From contig NZ_FNHN01000002.1 of assembly GCF_900103525.1 (NCBI RefSeq), positions 310,001 through 374,000 on the forward strand: a DNA stretch of 64,000 nt, written 5' to 3'. The position numbers and the translations under genes are program-made. Under the pieces are notes generated by a model. It had not been told where the DNA came from and did not search any database. It saw only the letters and a program-made list of their open reading frames with translations. Origin of the DNA: Bacillus sp. OK048. GTDB taxonomy: Bacteria > Bacillota > Bacilli > Bacillales > Cytobacillaceae. Positions 20,948-30,480 of the stretch are shown here, in pieces; within the stretch, counting starts at the first letter, position 1, and every line of letters begins with the position of its first letter.

Positions 20948-21499
20948 TTATTCCCCAAGCGAATATGGCTTAAAGGTTTCAAGAACCTCTTCATAACGAT
21001 CTTTTGTTTTTATTGGAATCCCCTGAATAAGCTCTTCTTGTTTTTTGCTTTCAAGTTTTTTAACATCTATTTGAAAAAAAGATTGGATAATCCGTGAACG
21101 GTCAGGACGACCATTAAATATGGTTAATACCCCATCCTCAGTAATTCCAAAATAGCCATTCGCCTTAAGTAATGGCGAAATGTCATCCACTTGTTTTCGA
21201 AAAACCATTGTTGATTCATCAATTTCAATTAACTGCCATTGATCATATTTGGCCCAAAAGTTTTCAATAGACCAGTAAGAATCAAGAACAACTTCCTCAC
21301 TTATTTCCCCATCGAGATAGATCCTTTCCAAAATAATCGTCAATGCTTGAGGTTCCGACATCTGTTGATCTTGATGGGTTTCCATTTGTTCGGCGGCGCC
21401 AGATAATATCATTCCCGGCACCTTTCCGATAGACATGAAGAGAACAACCGCAACAAAGGCTAAACCAAGCCGATAATGTGTTACCCAATTGAACCTCAT
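20948..21499 (-). CDS. bofC: BofC, forespore regulator of SpoIVB-dependent sigma-K checkpoint
   Basis: In B. subtilis BofC is secreted from the forespore into the intermembrane space, where it restrains the SpoIVB protease that triggers pro-sigma-K processing. This 183-aa protein has an N-terminal signal/TM segment (about 10-33) and the recognisable BofC core: FRKQVDDISPLLKANGYFG, TIFNGRP, QSFFQIDVKKLES and GIPIKTK. The ATG at 21499 follows AGGTGATTATGC. It lies between the 52-bp repeats and the coxA-like gene, in the normal Bacillus neighbourhood. The SpoIVFA/SpoIVFB target complex is also encoded in this window. Confidence 0.93.
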   Translation of the reverse strand: MRFNWVTHYRLGLAFVAVVLFMSIGKVPGMILSGAAEQMETHQDQQMSEPQALTIILERIYLDGEISEEVVLDSYWSIENFWAKYDQWQLIEIDESTMVFRKQVDDISPLLKANGYFGITEDGVLTIFNGRPDRSRIIQSFFQIDVKKLESKKQEELIQGIPIKTKDRYEEVLETFKPYSLGE

Positions 21500-21579
21500 G
21501 CATAATCACCTCTTATTTTTAGAGATCTAATTCATTTTCACTACTAGTTTAGCCTTTTTTTCCCTTTTTATCCTTCCTG

Positions 21580-21632
21580 AAAAAAAGTAATAGAGACAAA
21601 GCCATTGCGGCTTTGCCACTATTACTTTTTTT
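21580..21632 (-). terminator. terminator downstream of the coxA-like gene
   Basis: A long hairpin: the outer stem AAAAAAGTAATAG pairs with CTATTACTTTTTT, and the inner stem CAAAGCC pairs with GGCTTTG. T-runs lie on both sides. It ends the coxA-like transcript before bofC. Confidence 0.9.
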
Positions 21633-21637
21633 AACGA

Positions 21638-22342
21638 TTAATGTTGTTTACGGCTATTCGGCTCCATTCGCTGGGAATCATTATTTCTGTTACCTTCCCG
21701 ACCAAGTGCTCCATCATCGGAGATTACTTGAACAGATTTCCCATTTGCTAATGGACTAACTGCATTTTGAATGGCTCTTTTGGTTTCCGCAGCTCGATTA
21801 TTATCGGCTAATTTTACAGAAACCATAATGGAATTACCATAAAGAACAGAGCGGACTTGTTGTACATTGTCAACGTCTGCTACCCTACTTTTAATTTGTT
21901 CTGTTACCCTATCTTGATACTCTGGATTCGTTGTTGTACCTGTATTACCTAGTCTTTGATTTAAATGACCATGATAATTCGCATCACTGGTACTAAACTG
22001 ATTATCCCGTTGAAAGAAATTTTTGTCATGGTTTGCGAGCGGTTTTGTCGGGTTTGGTGGATATCCATTCTTATCTCTTTCACTCAACCGTTTCCTTCGC
22101 TCTTCATTATTCATTTGGTTTTCTACCCCAAGATTATGGTCCATCATTTCTGTGATCGGACCGTCATTGTCTCCAGGCATCCCATTGGAACCATTTTTAT
22201 GATTTTCATTGGAATAGTAGCCAACCGGCTGACCCAAACCTTTGTGATCTTTGTCCATTGCTGTACGGTCATCTTTTGCACATCCTGACAGCCCCACAAC
22301 TAATAAAGCGGACAGAGGTATCATCCACTGTTTCAAATTCAA
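21638..22342 (-). CDS. coxA: YhcN/YlaJ-family sporulation lipoprotein (CoxA-like)
   Basis: Secreted lipoprotein of 235 aa with the Spore_YhcN_YlaJ domain near the C-terminus (DRVTEQIKSRVADVDNVQQVRSVLYGNSIMVSVKL). The signal peptide ends in the lipobox LSGC. The start is TTG at 22342, eight bases after GAGGGGG; the longer frame to 22387 would put a Cys-rich tail before the signal peptide. CoxA in B. subtilis is a cortex-associated spore protein encoded next to safA. Here a ysxE-like gene lies between, so the orthology is likely but not certain. Confidence 0.8.
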   Translation of the reverse strand: MNLKQWMIPLSALLVVGLSGCAKDDRTAMDKDHKGLGQPVGYYSNENHKNGSNGMPGDNDGPITEMMDHNLGVENQMNNEERRKRLSERDKNGYPPNPTKPLANHDKNFFQRDNQFSTSDANYHGHLNQRLGNTGTTTNPEYQDRVTEQIKSRVADVDNVQQVRSVLYGNSIMVSVKLADNNRAAETKRAIQNAVSPLANGKSVQVISDDGALGREGNRNNDSQRMEPNSRKQH

Positions 22343-22441
22343 GCGAAAAACCCCCTCTATACAGCATGAGCATACATTGATGCTCACGATTAGGTTGTGA
22401 ACTTTTAGGGGATTTCATTCTGCCAGAATAGACCATGAAAG

Positions 22442-23431
22442 TTAATTTATCTTCATTTTTAATGTATCAACAAATTTTTTTCTAGGGTAAAACTGACCAA
22501 CCGTTAAGTCCATAACCTGATTATATTTGTTTTGGTCTCTATACGACCCTTCTCGAATAAGCCGGTTCCATTCACGGAAAATATCTGCAGGAAATGCTAA
22601 TGCATACAGAAATGCCTTTTCTCCCAACAATTTTTCATATGTTGAAAAATGAGCGAGCCGATCAAATGACCAGTCCATATTGGGTAGAATTCGATTCGCA
22701 TATTGTAAATAATCTAAGGAAGGAGGACCAATACTAATTAAATCAAAATCAATTAGATGTAATATTCCGTTTGAATTCCGCAAGAAATTGTGATGTGCCA
22801 CATCACCATGAAGGACACAAATGGGTTCATTGATAAAAAAGGATCGATCTTTTTCCATCCCATTTAATGACCAATTGGCCCAATCCATTAGTTCGGTGAT
22901 GAATTTTTCATTTACAAAGTATTTTAAAAAAGAAATATTTGCTGTAAAAATTTTACCTCTTTCTTTCCATTTTTTAATAATACTCCCTCTTGGAATAATG
23001 GTTCGGTAACGTGACTCAAAGGAGGAGGTTACAAAATGGTATTGTTCTAAGAGTTCAAGTCCCTCCAGCCTGTTTTTTTGAGATTCAAATGAAAATGGGA
23101 TTTTATTAGGAGGTATATAATCCATACATCCAAAGTACGTTCCCTCAAAAAAGAGAGGGTCTTTTATTTGCGGATGGACAAAAAGATAAGATTTAAAAAA
23201 TCCCTCTTTTCTAAGCGTAGCTGTGAATGCTTCCTGGAGTTGAAGTCGTTTATTCTTATGAAATCCTTTTAGCATATAGGTATTTTTATCGGTCTTAATC
23301 AAAATTACACTTTTTCGATATGGGACCATGTCAACAATATTTTCTTTAAATTGCGAACGTAAATAAGAGAGGAGACGAATGAAATAATCATCGTCTCCTT
23401 TTTGATTAAAAGTCATACTCATTGTCATCAT
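22442..23431 (-). CDS. CotS/YsxE-family spore coat protein with kinase-like fold
   Basis: A 329-aa protein of the aminoglycoside-phosphotransferase-like fold seen in CotS and YsxE coat proteins. It has the Brenner-type catalytic motif LHGDVAHHNFL near 208-218 and IDFDLISIGPP near 229-239, so catalytic residues are retained. In B. subtilis ysxE pairs with spoVID, whose product binds SafA; here the gene overlaps the end of safA itself. Candidate ATGs at 23431, 23428, 23422 and 23416 all lie inside safA without a Shine-Dalgarno, so translation is probably coupled. Confidence 0.8.
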   Translation of the reverse strand: MMTMSMTFNQKGDDDYFIRLLSYLRSQFKENIVDMVPYRKSVILIKTDKNTYMLKGFHKNKRLQLQEAFTATLRKEGFFKSYLFVHPQIKDPLFFEGTYFGCMDYIPPNKIPFSFESQKNRLEGLELLEQYHFVTSSFESRYRTIIPRGSIIKKWKERGKIFTANISFLKYFVNEKFITELMDWANWSLNGMEKDRSFFINEPICVLHGDVAHHNFLRNSNGILHLIDFDLISIGPPSLDYLQYANRILPNMDWSFDRLAHFSTYEKLLGEKAFLYALAFPADIFREWNRLIREGSYRDQNKYNQVMDLTVGQFYPRKKFVDTLKMKIN

Positions 23432-25484
23432 CGTAACGCATCAATCCATCCATAGGACCCATTCCATAAGGGTTCATATACGGAGGCTGCGCTACATTTG
23501 CTGGTCCTGTATATGGTGCACTGTAAATTGGAGGCGTTGGCGGTACAAAGGGTTGCTCCGGCATTGCTTGCGGTTTAGGTCCACCACATCCACAGTCGCC
23601 ACCCGCTCCAACTGGTAAGCCTCCTTGAGCAGGGAAAGGCTGGTGCATGGCAGGCATATGACCGCCTCCATATGGCATTCCCATATCTGATGATTCAAAA
23701 TCCTGCGTTCCCATGGCTTGAGAAGCTGGCCCCATTTGTGGGTAACCAAATGGCATTTGACCGTATGGTCCGCCCATTCCCGGCTGGCCAAAGCCCTGAT
23801 CCATCATTTGGTCTCCCATTCCTGGCTGACCAAATCCTTGACCCATCATTGGGCCTCCCATTCCTGGCTGGCCGAAGCCTTGACCCATCATTGGGCCTCC
23901 CATTCCTGGTTGATTGAAGCCTTGACCCATCATTGGGCCTCCCATTCCTGGCTGACCAAATCCTTGACCCATCATTGGGCCTCCCATTCCTGCTGGCTGG
24001 CCGAAGCCTTGACCCATCATTGGGCCTCCCATTCCTGGCTGACCGAAGCCTTGACCCATCATTGGGCCTCCCATTCCTGGCTGACCAAAGCCCTGACCCA
24101 TCATTGGGCCTCCCATTCCTGGCTGGCCGAAGCCTTGACCCATCATTGGGCCTCCCATTCCTGGCTGGCCAAAGCCCTGACCCATCATTTGCTCTCCCAT
24201 TCCTAGTTGATTGAAGTCTTGACTTGCCGCTGCAGGTGAACCTGCTGGCATATCTTGCGGACTTTCATCAAAATAAGGCATCTGACCGGTCATTGGCATG
24301 TGGCTCATTCCCGGCATTTGACCATCCATTGGCATGTGTCCCATTCCCGGCATTTGACCATCCATCGGCATGTGGCCCATTCCTGGCATTTGACCACCCA
24401 TCGGCATTTGATCCATTCCTGGCATTTGACCATAGCCTTGCGGTGCCATATATGATCCATGCATTGGGTTTGTCAACGGTAAGGGCGGCATAAAGGATGA
24501 AGATTCATCATTAAATCCATGATGCATAAATTGTGCTCCCGCAACCCCTGGCATTGGTCCAGGCTGATAAGGCTGATAAGGCTGATAAGGCTGCATCGGT
24601 GGCATTGCCGCTCCTTGACCTTGAGGATATGGCATGAATGACATTGGTGGACAAGGAGGCGGCGGACACCATTGTGGTGGTGGCGGACAAAATCCTGTTC
24701 CAGGCATTACTGGTGTTACCGGTACACAATAATCTTGAGGCATTTGCGGCTGCTCCATCATTGGTGATTCCACAGGCATTACTGGGTTTTCTTTCTGTGG
24801 TACTTTTACCTCTGGTAGTATGTTTGTTGGTTTAGGCGGCAGCTCTGGCTGTTTAACCATATTGGTCATATTGTTCATGTAATAGTTGTTAATATCAATT
24901 TCTGGGATAATTTTCAGGGGCATTTTTGGAGTATATGGTGTTTTCGGAACTTCTTTAATTGGTGCTTCTTTAATCGGCGCTGCTTTAATTGGCACTTCTT
25001 TAATCGGTGCCTCTTTAATCGGCGCTGCTTTAATCGGTGCCTCTTTAATAGGAATTTCTTTTACTGGCTTTACTTTAGCTGGTACTGGTACTGGTATTGG
25101 TACTGGTACTACTTTCATGGGAGCTTCTTTTTTAGGAGCCTCTTTTATTGGAGCTGCTTTAATTGGTGCTTCCTTTATAGGAACCTCTTTCTTTGGAGCT
25201 GTTTTAATTGGCATTTCTTTTGGTTTCTCTTTGGTAAACGGATGCCCAGCAATTGGCATTTCTTTCTTGGCGCCTAAATTGATTGTGGCCCCCGGCTTTG
25301 TTCCCATAGGCGCTTCTTTTTTTATTGTTCCACCTGACGTTGGGACTTTTATTTTCATACCGGGCATAATCATATCAGGGTTGCTGAGCTGTGAATTCAT
25401 CTTTTTCAGCTCTTCAAAATTCACGCCGTACTTCTTGGCGATTTTCCAAAGAGTATCCCCTTTCTGTACGATATGGATCTTCAC
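23406..25484 (-). CDS. safA: spore coat morphogenetic protein SafA
   Basis: Organises the inner spore coat at the cortex-coat boundary, working with SpoVID. The 692-aa protein starts at GTG 25484 (AGGAGGG eight bases upstream) as VKIHIVQKGDTLWKIAKKYG. This is an N-terminal LysM domain (1-48) that binds cortex peptidoglycan, ending IMPGMKIKVP. Next comes a Lys/Pro region of KEAPIKAAP-type repeats (about 55-190), a Pro/Met-rich middle, two families of Gly-Met repeats and a YDDDNEYDF tail. B. subtilis SafA is about 390 aa, so this one is unusually long, almost all through repeat expansion. Confidence 0.92.
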   Translation of the reverse strand: MKIHIVQKGDTLWKIAKKYGVNFEELKKMNSQLSNPDMIMPGMKIKVPTSGGTIKKEAPMGTKPGATINLGAKKEMPIAGHPFTKEKPKEMPIKTAPKKEVPIKEAPIKAAPIKEAPKKEAPMKVVPVPIPVPVPAKVKPVKEIPIKEAPIKAAPIKEAPIKEVPIKAAPIKEAPIKEVPKTPYTPKMPLKIIPEIDINNYYMNNMTNMVKQPELPPKPTNILPEVKVPQKENPVMPVESPMMEQPQMPQDYCVPVTPVMPGTGFCPPPPQWCPPPPCPPMSFMPYPQGQGAAMPPMQPYQPYQPYQPGPMPGVAGAQFMHHGFNDESSSFMPPLPLTNPMHGSYMAPQGYGQMPGMDQMPMGGQMPGMGHMPMDGQMPGMGHMPMDGQMPGMSHMPMTGQMPYFDESPQDMPAGSPAAASQDFNQLGMGEQMMGQGFGQPGMGGPMMGQGFGQPGMGGPMMGQGFGQPGMGGPMMGQGFGQPGMGGPMMGQGFGQPAGMGGPMMGQGFGQPGMGGPMMGQGFNQPGMGGPMMGQGFGQPGMGGPMMGQGFGQPGMGDQMMDQGFGQPGMGGPYGQMPFGYPQMGPASQAMGTQDFESSDMGMPYGGGHMPAMHQPFPAQGGLPVGAGGDCGCGGPKPQAMPEQPFVPPTPPIYSAPYTGPANVAQPPYMNPYGMGPMDGLMRYDDDNEYDF
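23776..24199 (-). repeat. ten 42-bp coding repeats in safA
   Basis: Ten consecutive, nearly identical 42-base units encode MMGQGFGQPGMGGP; one unit has an extra Ala codon and one has Asn for Gly. A second, looser 14-residue repeat (GQMPGMGHMPMDGQ) lies just upstream at about 24290-24430. Such near-identity at the DNA level implies recent expansion and likely length variation between strains. Confidence 0.92.
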
Positions 25485-25514
25485 TCTGATTTCCCTCCTA
25501 TGCATAAGTCCATA

Positions 25515-25541
25515 TAGTCTATGTGATGATAGGCAAAGTGC
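25515..25541 (-). promoter_or_regulatory. possible sigma-E/sigma-K type promoter of safA
   Basis: On the minus strand CATAGACTA (25523-25515) matches the mother-cell -10 pattern (CATAnnnTA; seven of eight for CATACAnT). GCAC lies 14 bases upstream in place of a -35. It stands about 30 bases before the safA start. The -35 match is poor, so this is a candidate only. Confidence 0.4.
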
Positions 25542-25601
25542 TAACATTCTTCAGAAAAACTTATGCTTTTTTTTTGTAAAATATGAATCAACCTTAGGAA
25601 A

Positions 25602-25636
25602 ATAAAAATAGATGCAATTTATAAAAACTGCATCTA
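25602..25636 (-). terminator. nadA terminator
   Basis: AGATGCA (25609-25615) pairs with TGCATCT (25629-25635); on the minus strand it is followed by a T5-A-T4 run. It ends the nadB-nadC-nadA transcript. Confidence 0.8.
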
Positions 25637-25643
25637 CCTTTTA

Positions 25644-26741
25644 TTAAGCATTAATTAACATCCGCTCCAACGCTAATTTTGCATTTTCCGCAATATCCGG
25701 AGCAACCTTAATGGTATTATTGGTATCCTCTAACGTATCCAAGCTCCACACTAAATGCGGAAGGTCAATTCGATTCATCGTCAAACAAGGACACATCGCT
25801 GGATTTAAAGAAATAATCTTTTTATCAGGGTGATTCTTAATTAGACGATTGACGAGATTCATTTCAGTCCCGATGGCCCACTCGGACCCAGGTTCGGCTT
25901 TTTCAATCGCATTAATAATGTAACTTGTAGAACCAGCCAGATCGGATAATTCTACCACTTCTCGGCGGCACTCTGGATGAACAATAATCGTCATGTTAGG
26001 AAATTGACTGCGGGTATCCTGGACATTCTGAATCGTAAAATTCTCATGCACAGAGCAATGCCCTTTCCAAAGAATAACTTTAATTTTTGAAGGTTCACCA
26101 TCGTATTCAAGTTTATTTGAGATTGGATTCCAAACTGCCATTTCGTCTAAACCAACACCTAAATCCGCAGCCGTATTACGGCCTAGATGCTGATCTGGTA
26201 AAAATAAAATCCGTTCTTTTTGGGTAAATGCCCACTTGACCATTGTCTCGGCATTAGACGAGGTTACGCATGCACCGCCATGTGCACCGACAAAAGATTT
26301 TATCGCCGCAGTTGAATTCACATAGGTTAATGGAAGTATGGTGTCACCGAAAATTCCCTGGAGGATTTCCCATGCCTTTTCAGTCTGATCTAGGTCAGCC
26401 ATGTCTGCCATTGAACAGCCTGCCCGCATATCTGGGAGAATAACTTTTTGATTGTCCTTTGTAAGGATATCAGCTGTTTCTGCCATAAAATGAACGCCGC
26501 AGAAAACAATAAATTCTGCTTCCGTATTATCAGCTGATAATTGGGCCAGTTTTAAAGAATCCCCTGTCGCATCTGCAAATTGAATCACTTCATCTTTTTG
26601 ATAATGGTGTCCAGGAATAAACAGGCGTGAACCTAATCTATTTTTGACTTCAACCACTCTAGCCTCTAATTCTTCCTTCGACATTTGCTTATATTTTTCA
26701 GGAATCATTTTATTTTTTTTCATAGCCATTAAAATACTCAT
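25644..26741 (-). CDS. nadA: quinolinate synthase
   Basis: Condenses iminoaspartate with dihydroxyacetone phosphate to quinolinate, the second step of NAD synthesis from aspartate; a [4Fe-4S] enzyme. The 365-aa protein is the long Bacillus type. Candidate cluster cysteines are in [19 protein letters not shown] and AMCPCLTMN. The ATG at 26741 has AGGGGAG upstream and lies three bases after the nadC stop. The nadS-type desulfurase encoded nearby is expected to supply sulfur for this cluster. Confidence 0.97.
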   Translation of the reverse strand: MSILMAMKKNKMIPEKYKQMSKEELEARVVEVKNRLGSRLFIPGHHYQKDEVIQFADATGDSLKLAQLSADNTEAEFIVFCGVHFMAETADILTKDNQKVILPDMRAGCSMADMADLDQTEKAWEILQGIFGDTILPLTYVNSTAAIKSFVGAHGGACVTSSNAETMVKWAFTQKERILFLPDQHLGRNTAADLGVGLDEMAVWNPISNKLEYDGEPSKIKVILWKGHCSVHENFTIQNVQDTRSQFPNMTIIVHPECRREVVELSDLAGSTSYIINAIEKAEPGSEWAIGTEMNLVNRLIKNHPDKKIISLNPAMCPCLTMNRIDLPHLVWSLDTLEDTNNTIKVAPDIAENAKLALERMLINA

Positions 26742-26743
26742 TA

Positions 26744-27592
26744 TTATTTCTCCCCTTTGCCATAGAGAACTTTGACGCTGATATCGAGCGCTTTATAAGA
26801 ATGTGTTAAAAATCCAAGTGAAATATAATCAACACCTGTATCCCGGTAACTTGCTAAATTGGACAATTGAATGCCGCCTGAAGCTTCCGTTATGAAACCT
26901 GATGGTACCAATTTAATCAGTTCTTTAATCTCCTCCGGAGTACGATTATCAAACATAATGACATCTGCACCAGCATTGACAGCTTCTTTTACCTGAGCTT
27001 CCGTTTCAACTTCTACTTCTACCTTCACCATATGACCGGCTTTTTTTCGAACACTTTCAACAGCATGTGAAATTGAACCCGCAAATGAAATGTGATTATC
27101 TTTAATCATGATGCCATCATACAAACCGAAACGGTGATTAAAGCCTCCTCCGGTGCGTACGGCAAACTTTTCAAGCATCCTTAATCCTGGTGTCGTTTTC
27201 CGGGTATCACAGATTCTGGTATGGCCACTATCGAGGGTGGCAACCGCTTTTTGAGTCAGAGTGGCAATCCCACTCATTCTTTGGATTAGGTTTAAAACCA
27301 CTCTTTCGCCCTTTAATAGATCGGATATCTTTCCAGAAGCGGTAGCGAGCTTCTGGCCAACTTCAATGGCCTGACCATCCTTAACAAACACCTTTGTTTC
27401 AATATCCTGATTTAAAAGCTTAAAACCAGTATGAATAATTTCCTCTCCACAAAAAATCCCGTTATCCTTTGAGAGAAAAATAATTTTCCCTTTTGTATCA
27501 TCAGCAAAAATTAAATCGGTTGTAATATCCTGTTCTCCAATATCTTCAATAAAAAATTGCTCAAGTAGCGAGCGCAGTTTCAATATGTTCAT
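26744..27592 (-). CDS. nadC: nicotinate-nucleotide pyrophosphorylase (quinolinate phosphoribosyltransferase)
   Basis: Converts quinolinate and PRPP to nicotinate mononucleotide. The 282-aa protein shows the N-terminal [37 protein letters not shown] and C-terminal [10 protein letters not shown] and EASGGI segments of the family. The ATG at 27592 has GGAG seven bases upstream and overlaps the end of nadB by 32 bases, so the genes are tightly coupled. Confidence 0.97.
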   Translation of the reverse strand: MNILKLRSLLEQFFIEDIGEQDITTDLIFADDTKGKIIFLSKDNGIFCGEEIIHTGFKLLNQDIETKVFVKDGQAIEVGQKLATASGKISDLLKGERVVLNLIQRMSGIATLTQKAVATLDSGHTRICDTRKTTPGLRMLEKFAVRTGGGFNHRFGLYDGIMIKDNHISFAGSISHAVESVRKKAGHMVKVEVEVETEAQVKEAVNAGADVIMFDNRTPEEIKELIKLVPSGFITEASGGIQLSNLASYRDTGVDYISLGFLTHSYKALDISVKVLYGKGEK

Positions 27593-29138
27593 GGTTCGTC
27601 TCCATTCCCCAGCTATTTTTATGAGTAATCGTTTTTCTCAGCCACTGTTGATTATCTTCCATTGGGTAATCACTTCGATAATGGCCACCTCGGCTCTCCG
27701 TTCGTTCCAAAGCAGCTTCAGTTATAAGCCGGGAGATGATCAGCATAAAAATTGTGGTTATTTCTTCTGCAGAATAAGTGCCAAGGTCGTTTAGCTGGCA
27801 GCTTTTAAAAGTGTCCAACCACGCCTTTTGCTTTTTGAGATTGACTTCGTTTCGGACAATCCCGACCCGTTCCATCATGGAATCCTTAATTTGTTGAACA
27901 GGTGGTAAGACCACTTTATCCACAAAAGGATATCCACTGGTTGGCTCCGTTTCAAACACTACATCTGTTGTCGATTGATTTAGATACGTCGATAGTTTCT
28001 TTCCCATGTATAAACCTTCTAATAATGAATTACTTGCCAGCCGATTTGCACCGTGCAGACCGGTGCAGGCTGCTTCGCCAATCGCAAATAAACCATTTAT
28101 CGAAGTTCGTCCGAAAAGGTCCGTTTTTATTCCCCCCATTAAAAAATGACTGCCAGGAGCTACTGGAATCCTTCCCTCTGACAATTGAATGCCATTTTCT
28201 TCACATATGGTTGTGATAGACGGAAATCTTTTCGTAAAATTTTCTATATTACTAATATCTAAAAATACTTTATGGCCATTTTTAAGATATTCATAGATTT
28301 TTTGTGATACAACATGCCTTGGTCCCAGATCCTTAAGTGGATGAACACCTTCCATGATTGGAATTCCATCCTCGGTAACGAGAATGGCACCCTCACCGCG
28401 AACGGCTTCAGAAATTAACCCTTTTGTTTTACCATTTACGTATAAAAGTGTCGGGTGAAATTGAATAAACTCCATATCGGCAACTTCAGCACCTGCCAAA
28501 TAGGCCATTGCAATCCCATCACCACTAACGGTTAGGGCATTAGAAGTATAGGTAAACAATTGTCCACATCCGCCTGTAGCAATAATGGTGTTTCGGCTAT
28601 AGTATTTCTTTATCGTTCCATCTGCTGCTTTGGCTTTTACACCAATACATCTTTTCTCTGAATTGAGTAATAATTGATAAGCGAAAATGTTTTCCTCGAT
28701 GGTGACGTTATCCTTCAGTGTGCTCAAAAGAAACTCGACCACATTTTTACCGGTGGCATCTCCGCCACCATGAACAATTCGCTTTTCGCTATGCGCTCCT
28801 TCCATCCCTAAAAGCAATTCACCATCTTGATTTTTATCAAAAACAGCTCCTTGTTCAGAAATGAATTTAATGAGATCTGGTGCAGCCTTAATGATTTTCT
28901 CTACTGTTTCTCGATTATTATGATAGCTACCTGCTTCAAGCGTATCGGCAATATGTTTAACAGGATGATCATGCTCACCGATAGCCGCTGCGATACCGCC
29001 TTGGGCAAGATAAGAATTGGCTGTTCTTAGTTTTTCCTTTGTGATAATCCTCACATTTAAATGCTTATTTAACAACGAGGCTAACTGCAGTGCAGCAATC
29101 CCACTTCCTAAAATTAATACATCATCCTTTTTTGTCAT
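27561..29138 (-). CDS. nadB: L-aspartate oxidase
   Basis: FAD enzyme that oxidises L-aspartate to iminoaspartate, the first step of de novo NAD synthesis. The 525-aa protein has the dinucleotide fold LGSGIAALQLASLL near 9-22, SYLAQGGIAAA, GGHYRSDYP near the C-terminus and HPTLLY. The ATG at 29138 is chosen because AGGAG sits five bases before it; the frame is open 10 codons further. Only 81 bases separate it from the iscB stop. Its original promoter region therefore seems displaced, and it may depend on transcription passing through iscB. Confidence 0.96.
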   Translation of the reverse strand: MTKKDDVLILGSGIAALQLASLLNKHLNVRIITKEKLRTANSYLAQGGIAAAIGEHDHPVKHIADTLEAGSYHNNRETVEKIIKAAPDLIKFISEQGAVFDKNQDGELLLGMEGAHSEKRIVHGGGDATGKNVVEFLLSTLKDNVTIEENIFAYQLLLNSEKRCIGVKAKAADGTIKKYYSRNTIIATGGCGQLFTYTSNALTVSGDGIAMAYLAGAEVADMEFIQFHPTLLYVNGKTKGLISEAVRGEGAILVTEDGIPIMEGVHPLKDLGPRHVVSQKIYEYLKNGHKVFLDISNIENFTKRFPSITTICEENGIQLSEGRIPVAPGSHFLMGGIKTDLFGRTSINGLFAIGEAACTGLHGANRLASNSLLEGLYMGKKLSTYLNQSTTDVVFETEPTSGYPFVDKVVLPPVQQIKDSMMERVGIVRNEVNLKKQKAWLDTFKSCQLNDLGTYSAEEITTIFMLIISRLITEAALERTESRGGHYRSDYPMEDNQQWLRKTITHKNSWGMETNHEHIETALAT

Positions 29139-29219
29139 TTTGACTCCTGGAAACAAAAAATGTAACATAGAGTAACATTTTTCTTTTTATTACCAGGTTT
29201 CACATCCTTCTTTTGAGTT

Positions 29220-30452
29220 TCATAACCAATATATTTTGTTAAATCGCCATAATAAAGTTAATCTTGAAAGGCCATATCTTTTCAAAATTCCCCCCTCTAT
29301 CGTGGTCATGTTACATTGATTTTTTTCTGGATATAAAGCGGTGATATATGCCAAATAACTTTCTCCATTACGTTTCGTATATTTAACAAAATCCCTGTGA
29401 TGAAAACCATTTAACGACTCTATTTTCTTATTAGAGTGCTTCCTCATTGGTTTTATTACCCAATTTTTCATTTCACATTGTTTAGGCCAAACAGTTGAAT
29501 GACAAATAACAATGGCATCATTGGCATGTGTCTTCTTAATTCCCCAATCAATGCGTTTGTTTGCAGTATCCCCCCCAGTTGTTAGGGATAATGGGGATAT
29601 TTTCTTTAATTTATTTTGAAGATAGGTTTTCCCCTGCATTACATACATGGCATCACTATAGGAGATCTTTCTGCCATTTACTTTTTGATAGAATCTCTCA
29701 CGATCGTTTAATTCATCACCAGTTACCTTTCCATGGCATGTGGTACATAGAGTGATTAAGTTATGAATGGAATCACTGCCGTTTAGTCGCCTTGGGGTAA
29801 TGTGGTGTACTTCTATGCGGGTATTTGTCATTCCACAATCCTGGCAAGTATTATGGTCACGAAGCACTACTGCTTTTCGTATGTTTTCATCTAAGCGATT
29901 ACTTTGTTGATATTCCCATTTGTATGGCTTATAGCCTTTCTCCAATGCTCGAATATCAATAAAGACATCTTCTAAGAAAATACGGTCGATTCGTATCCAC
30001 TTGTGGAGTTGGTTGACCACTCTTAAAATAGAATCCTTCTTTTGTTTAATACTCGGCGGAATTCGTCCCTCACGTTTGGAAGAAGAGCGATTATCAAATC
30101 GAGCGGGTCTGTATTTTTTATGTTGCCTTCTGTATTGACGGTACCCTCGTCTTATGGCAATTTTTTCTTTTACATCCGTTCGTAATTCAATAGTTCCTTT
30201 GAATACAGGTTTATTTTTAGTTTCACATTCTTGTACTATAGCAATTCCAACTAACTTTGAACCATCATCAATCCCTAGCCGAATTGAGGAAGAATCAATT
30301 TTACTTTCAGGAATTTTCCTTTTCAGTTGTATAATCATTGGAAATTTACTTTTCAAAGTGGCTTTCTGTTTCCGAATTAAATACCATGCACGATTTTCTC
30401 TTGTTGGAGATAACTTGTTGCCTTGCTCATCTAACACAAAACAATAGGTCAT
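29220..30452 (-). CDS. iscB: IscB RNA-guided nuclease (RRXRR and HNH domains)
   Basis: A 410-aa IscB, the family ancestral to Cas9 and guided by an omega (HEARO) RNA. Order seen: a PLMP-like N-terminus (CFVLDEQGNKLSPTRENRA, 4-22), RuvC-I GIDDGSK with D62, an arginine-rich bridge helix with the RRXRR signature (101-135), RuvC-II FLED with E161, a complete HNH domain (C203/C206, VHHITPR at 215-221, N231, CTTCH at 236-240), RuvC-III KTHANDA with H309 and D312, and a C-terminal target-recognition region. All catalytic residues look intact. GGAGG precedes the ATG. No TnpA transposase lies nearby. It sits between nadB and nifS, in the nadB direction. Confidence 0.93.
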   Translation of the reverse strand: MTYCFVLDEQGNKLSPTRENRAWYLIRKQKATLKSKFPMIIQLKRKIPESKIDSSSIRLGIDDGSKLVGIAIVQECETKNKPVFKGTIELRTDVKEKIAIRRGYRQYRRQHKKYRPARFDNRSSSKREGRIPPSIKQKKDSILRVVNQLHKWIRIDRIFLEDVFIDIRALEKGYKPYKWEYQQSNRLDENIRKAVVLRDHNTCQDCGMTNTRIEVHHITPRRLNGSDSIHNLITLCTTCHGKVTGDELNDRERFYQKVNGRKISYSDAMYVMQGKTYLQNKLKKISPLSLTTGGDTANKRIDWGIKKTHANDAIVICHSTVWPKQCEMKNWVIKPMRKHSNKKIESLNGFHHRDFVKYTKRNGESYLAYITALYPEKNQCNMTTIEGGILKRYGLSRLTLLWRFNKIYWL

Positions 30453-30480
30453 TTCTGACCAACCTCCATTACGGGTATTT

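Noticed and set aside
23718-24214. Two overlapping plus-strand frames with repeated LTHHWASHSW and LDPSLGLPF
   Set aside because: They are mirror readings of the 42-base safA repeats and have no start signals.
24886-25605. Long plus-strand open frame rich in GASLIGAALIG repeats
   Set aside because: It is the antisense reading of the safA KEAPIKAAP repeats; no ribosome site, and safA is clearly the coding strand.
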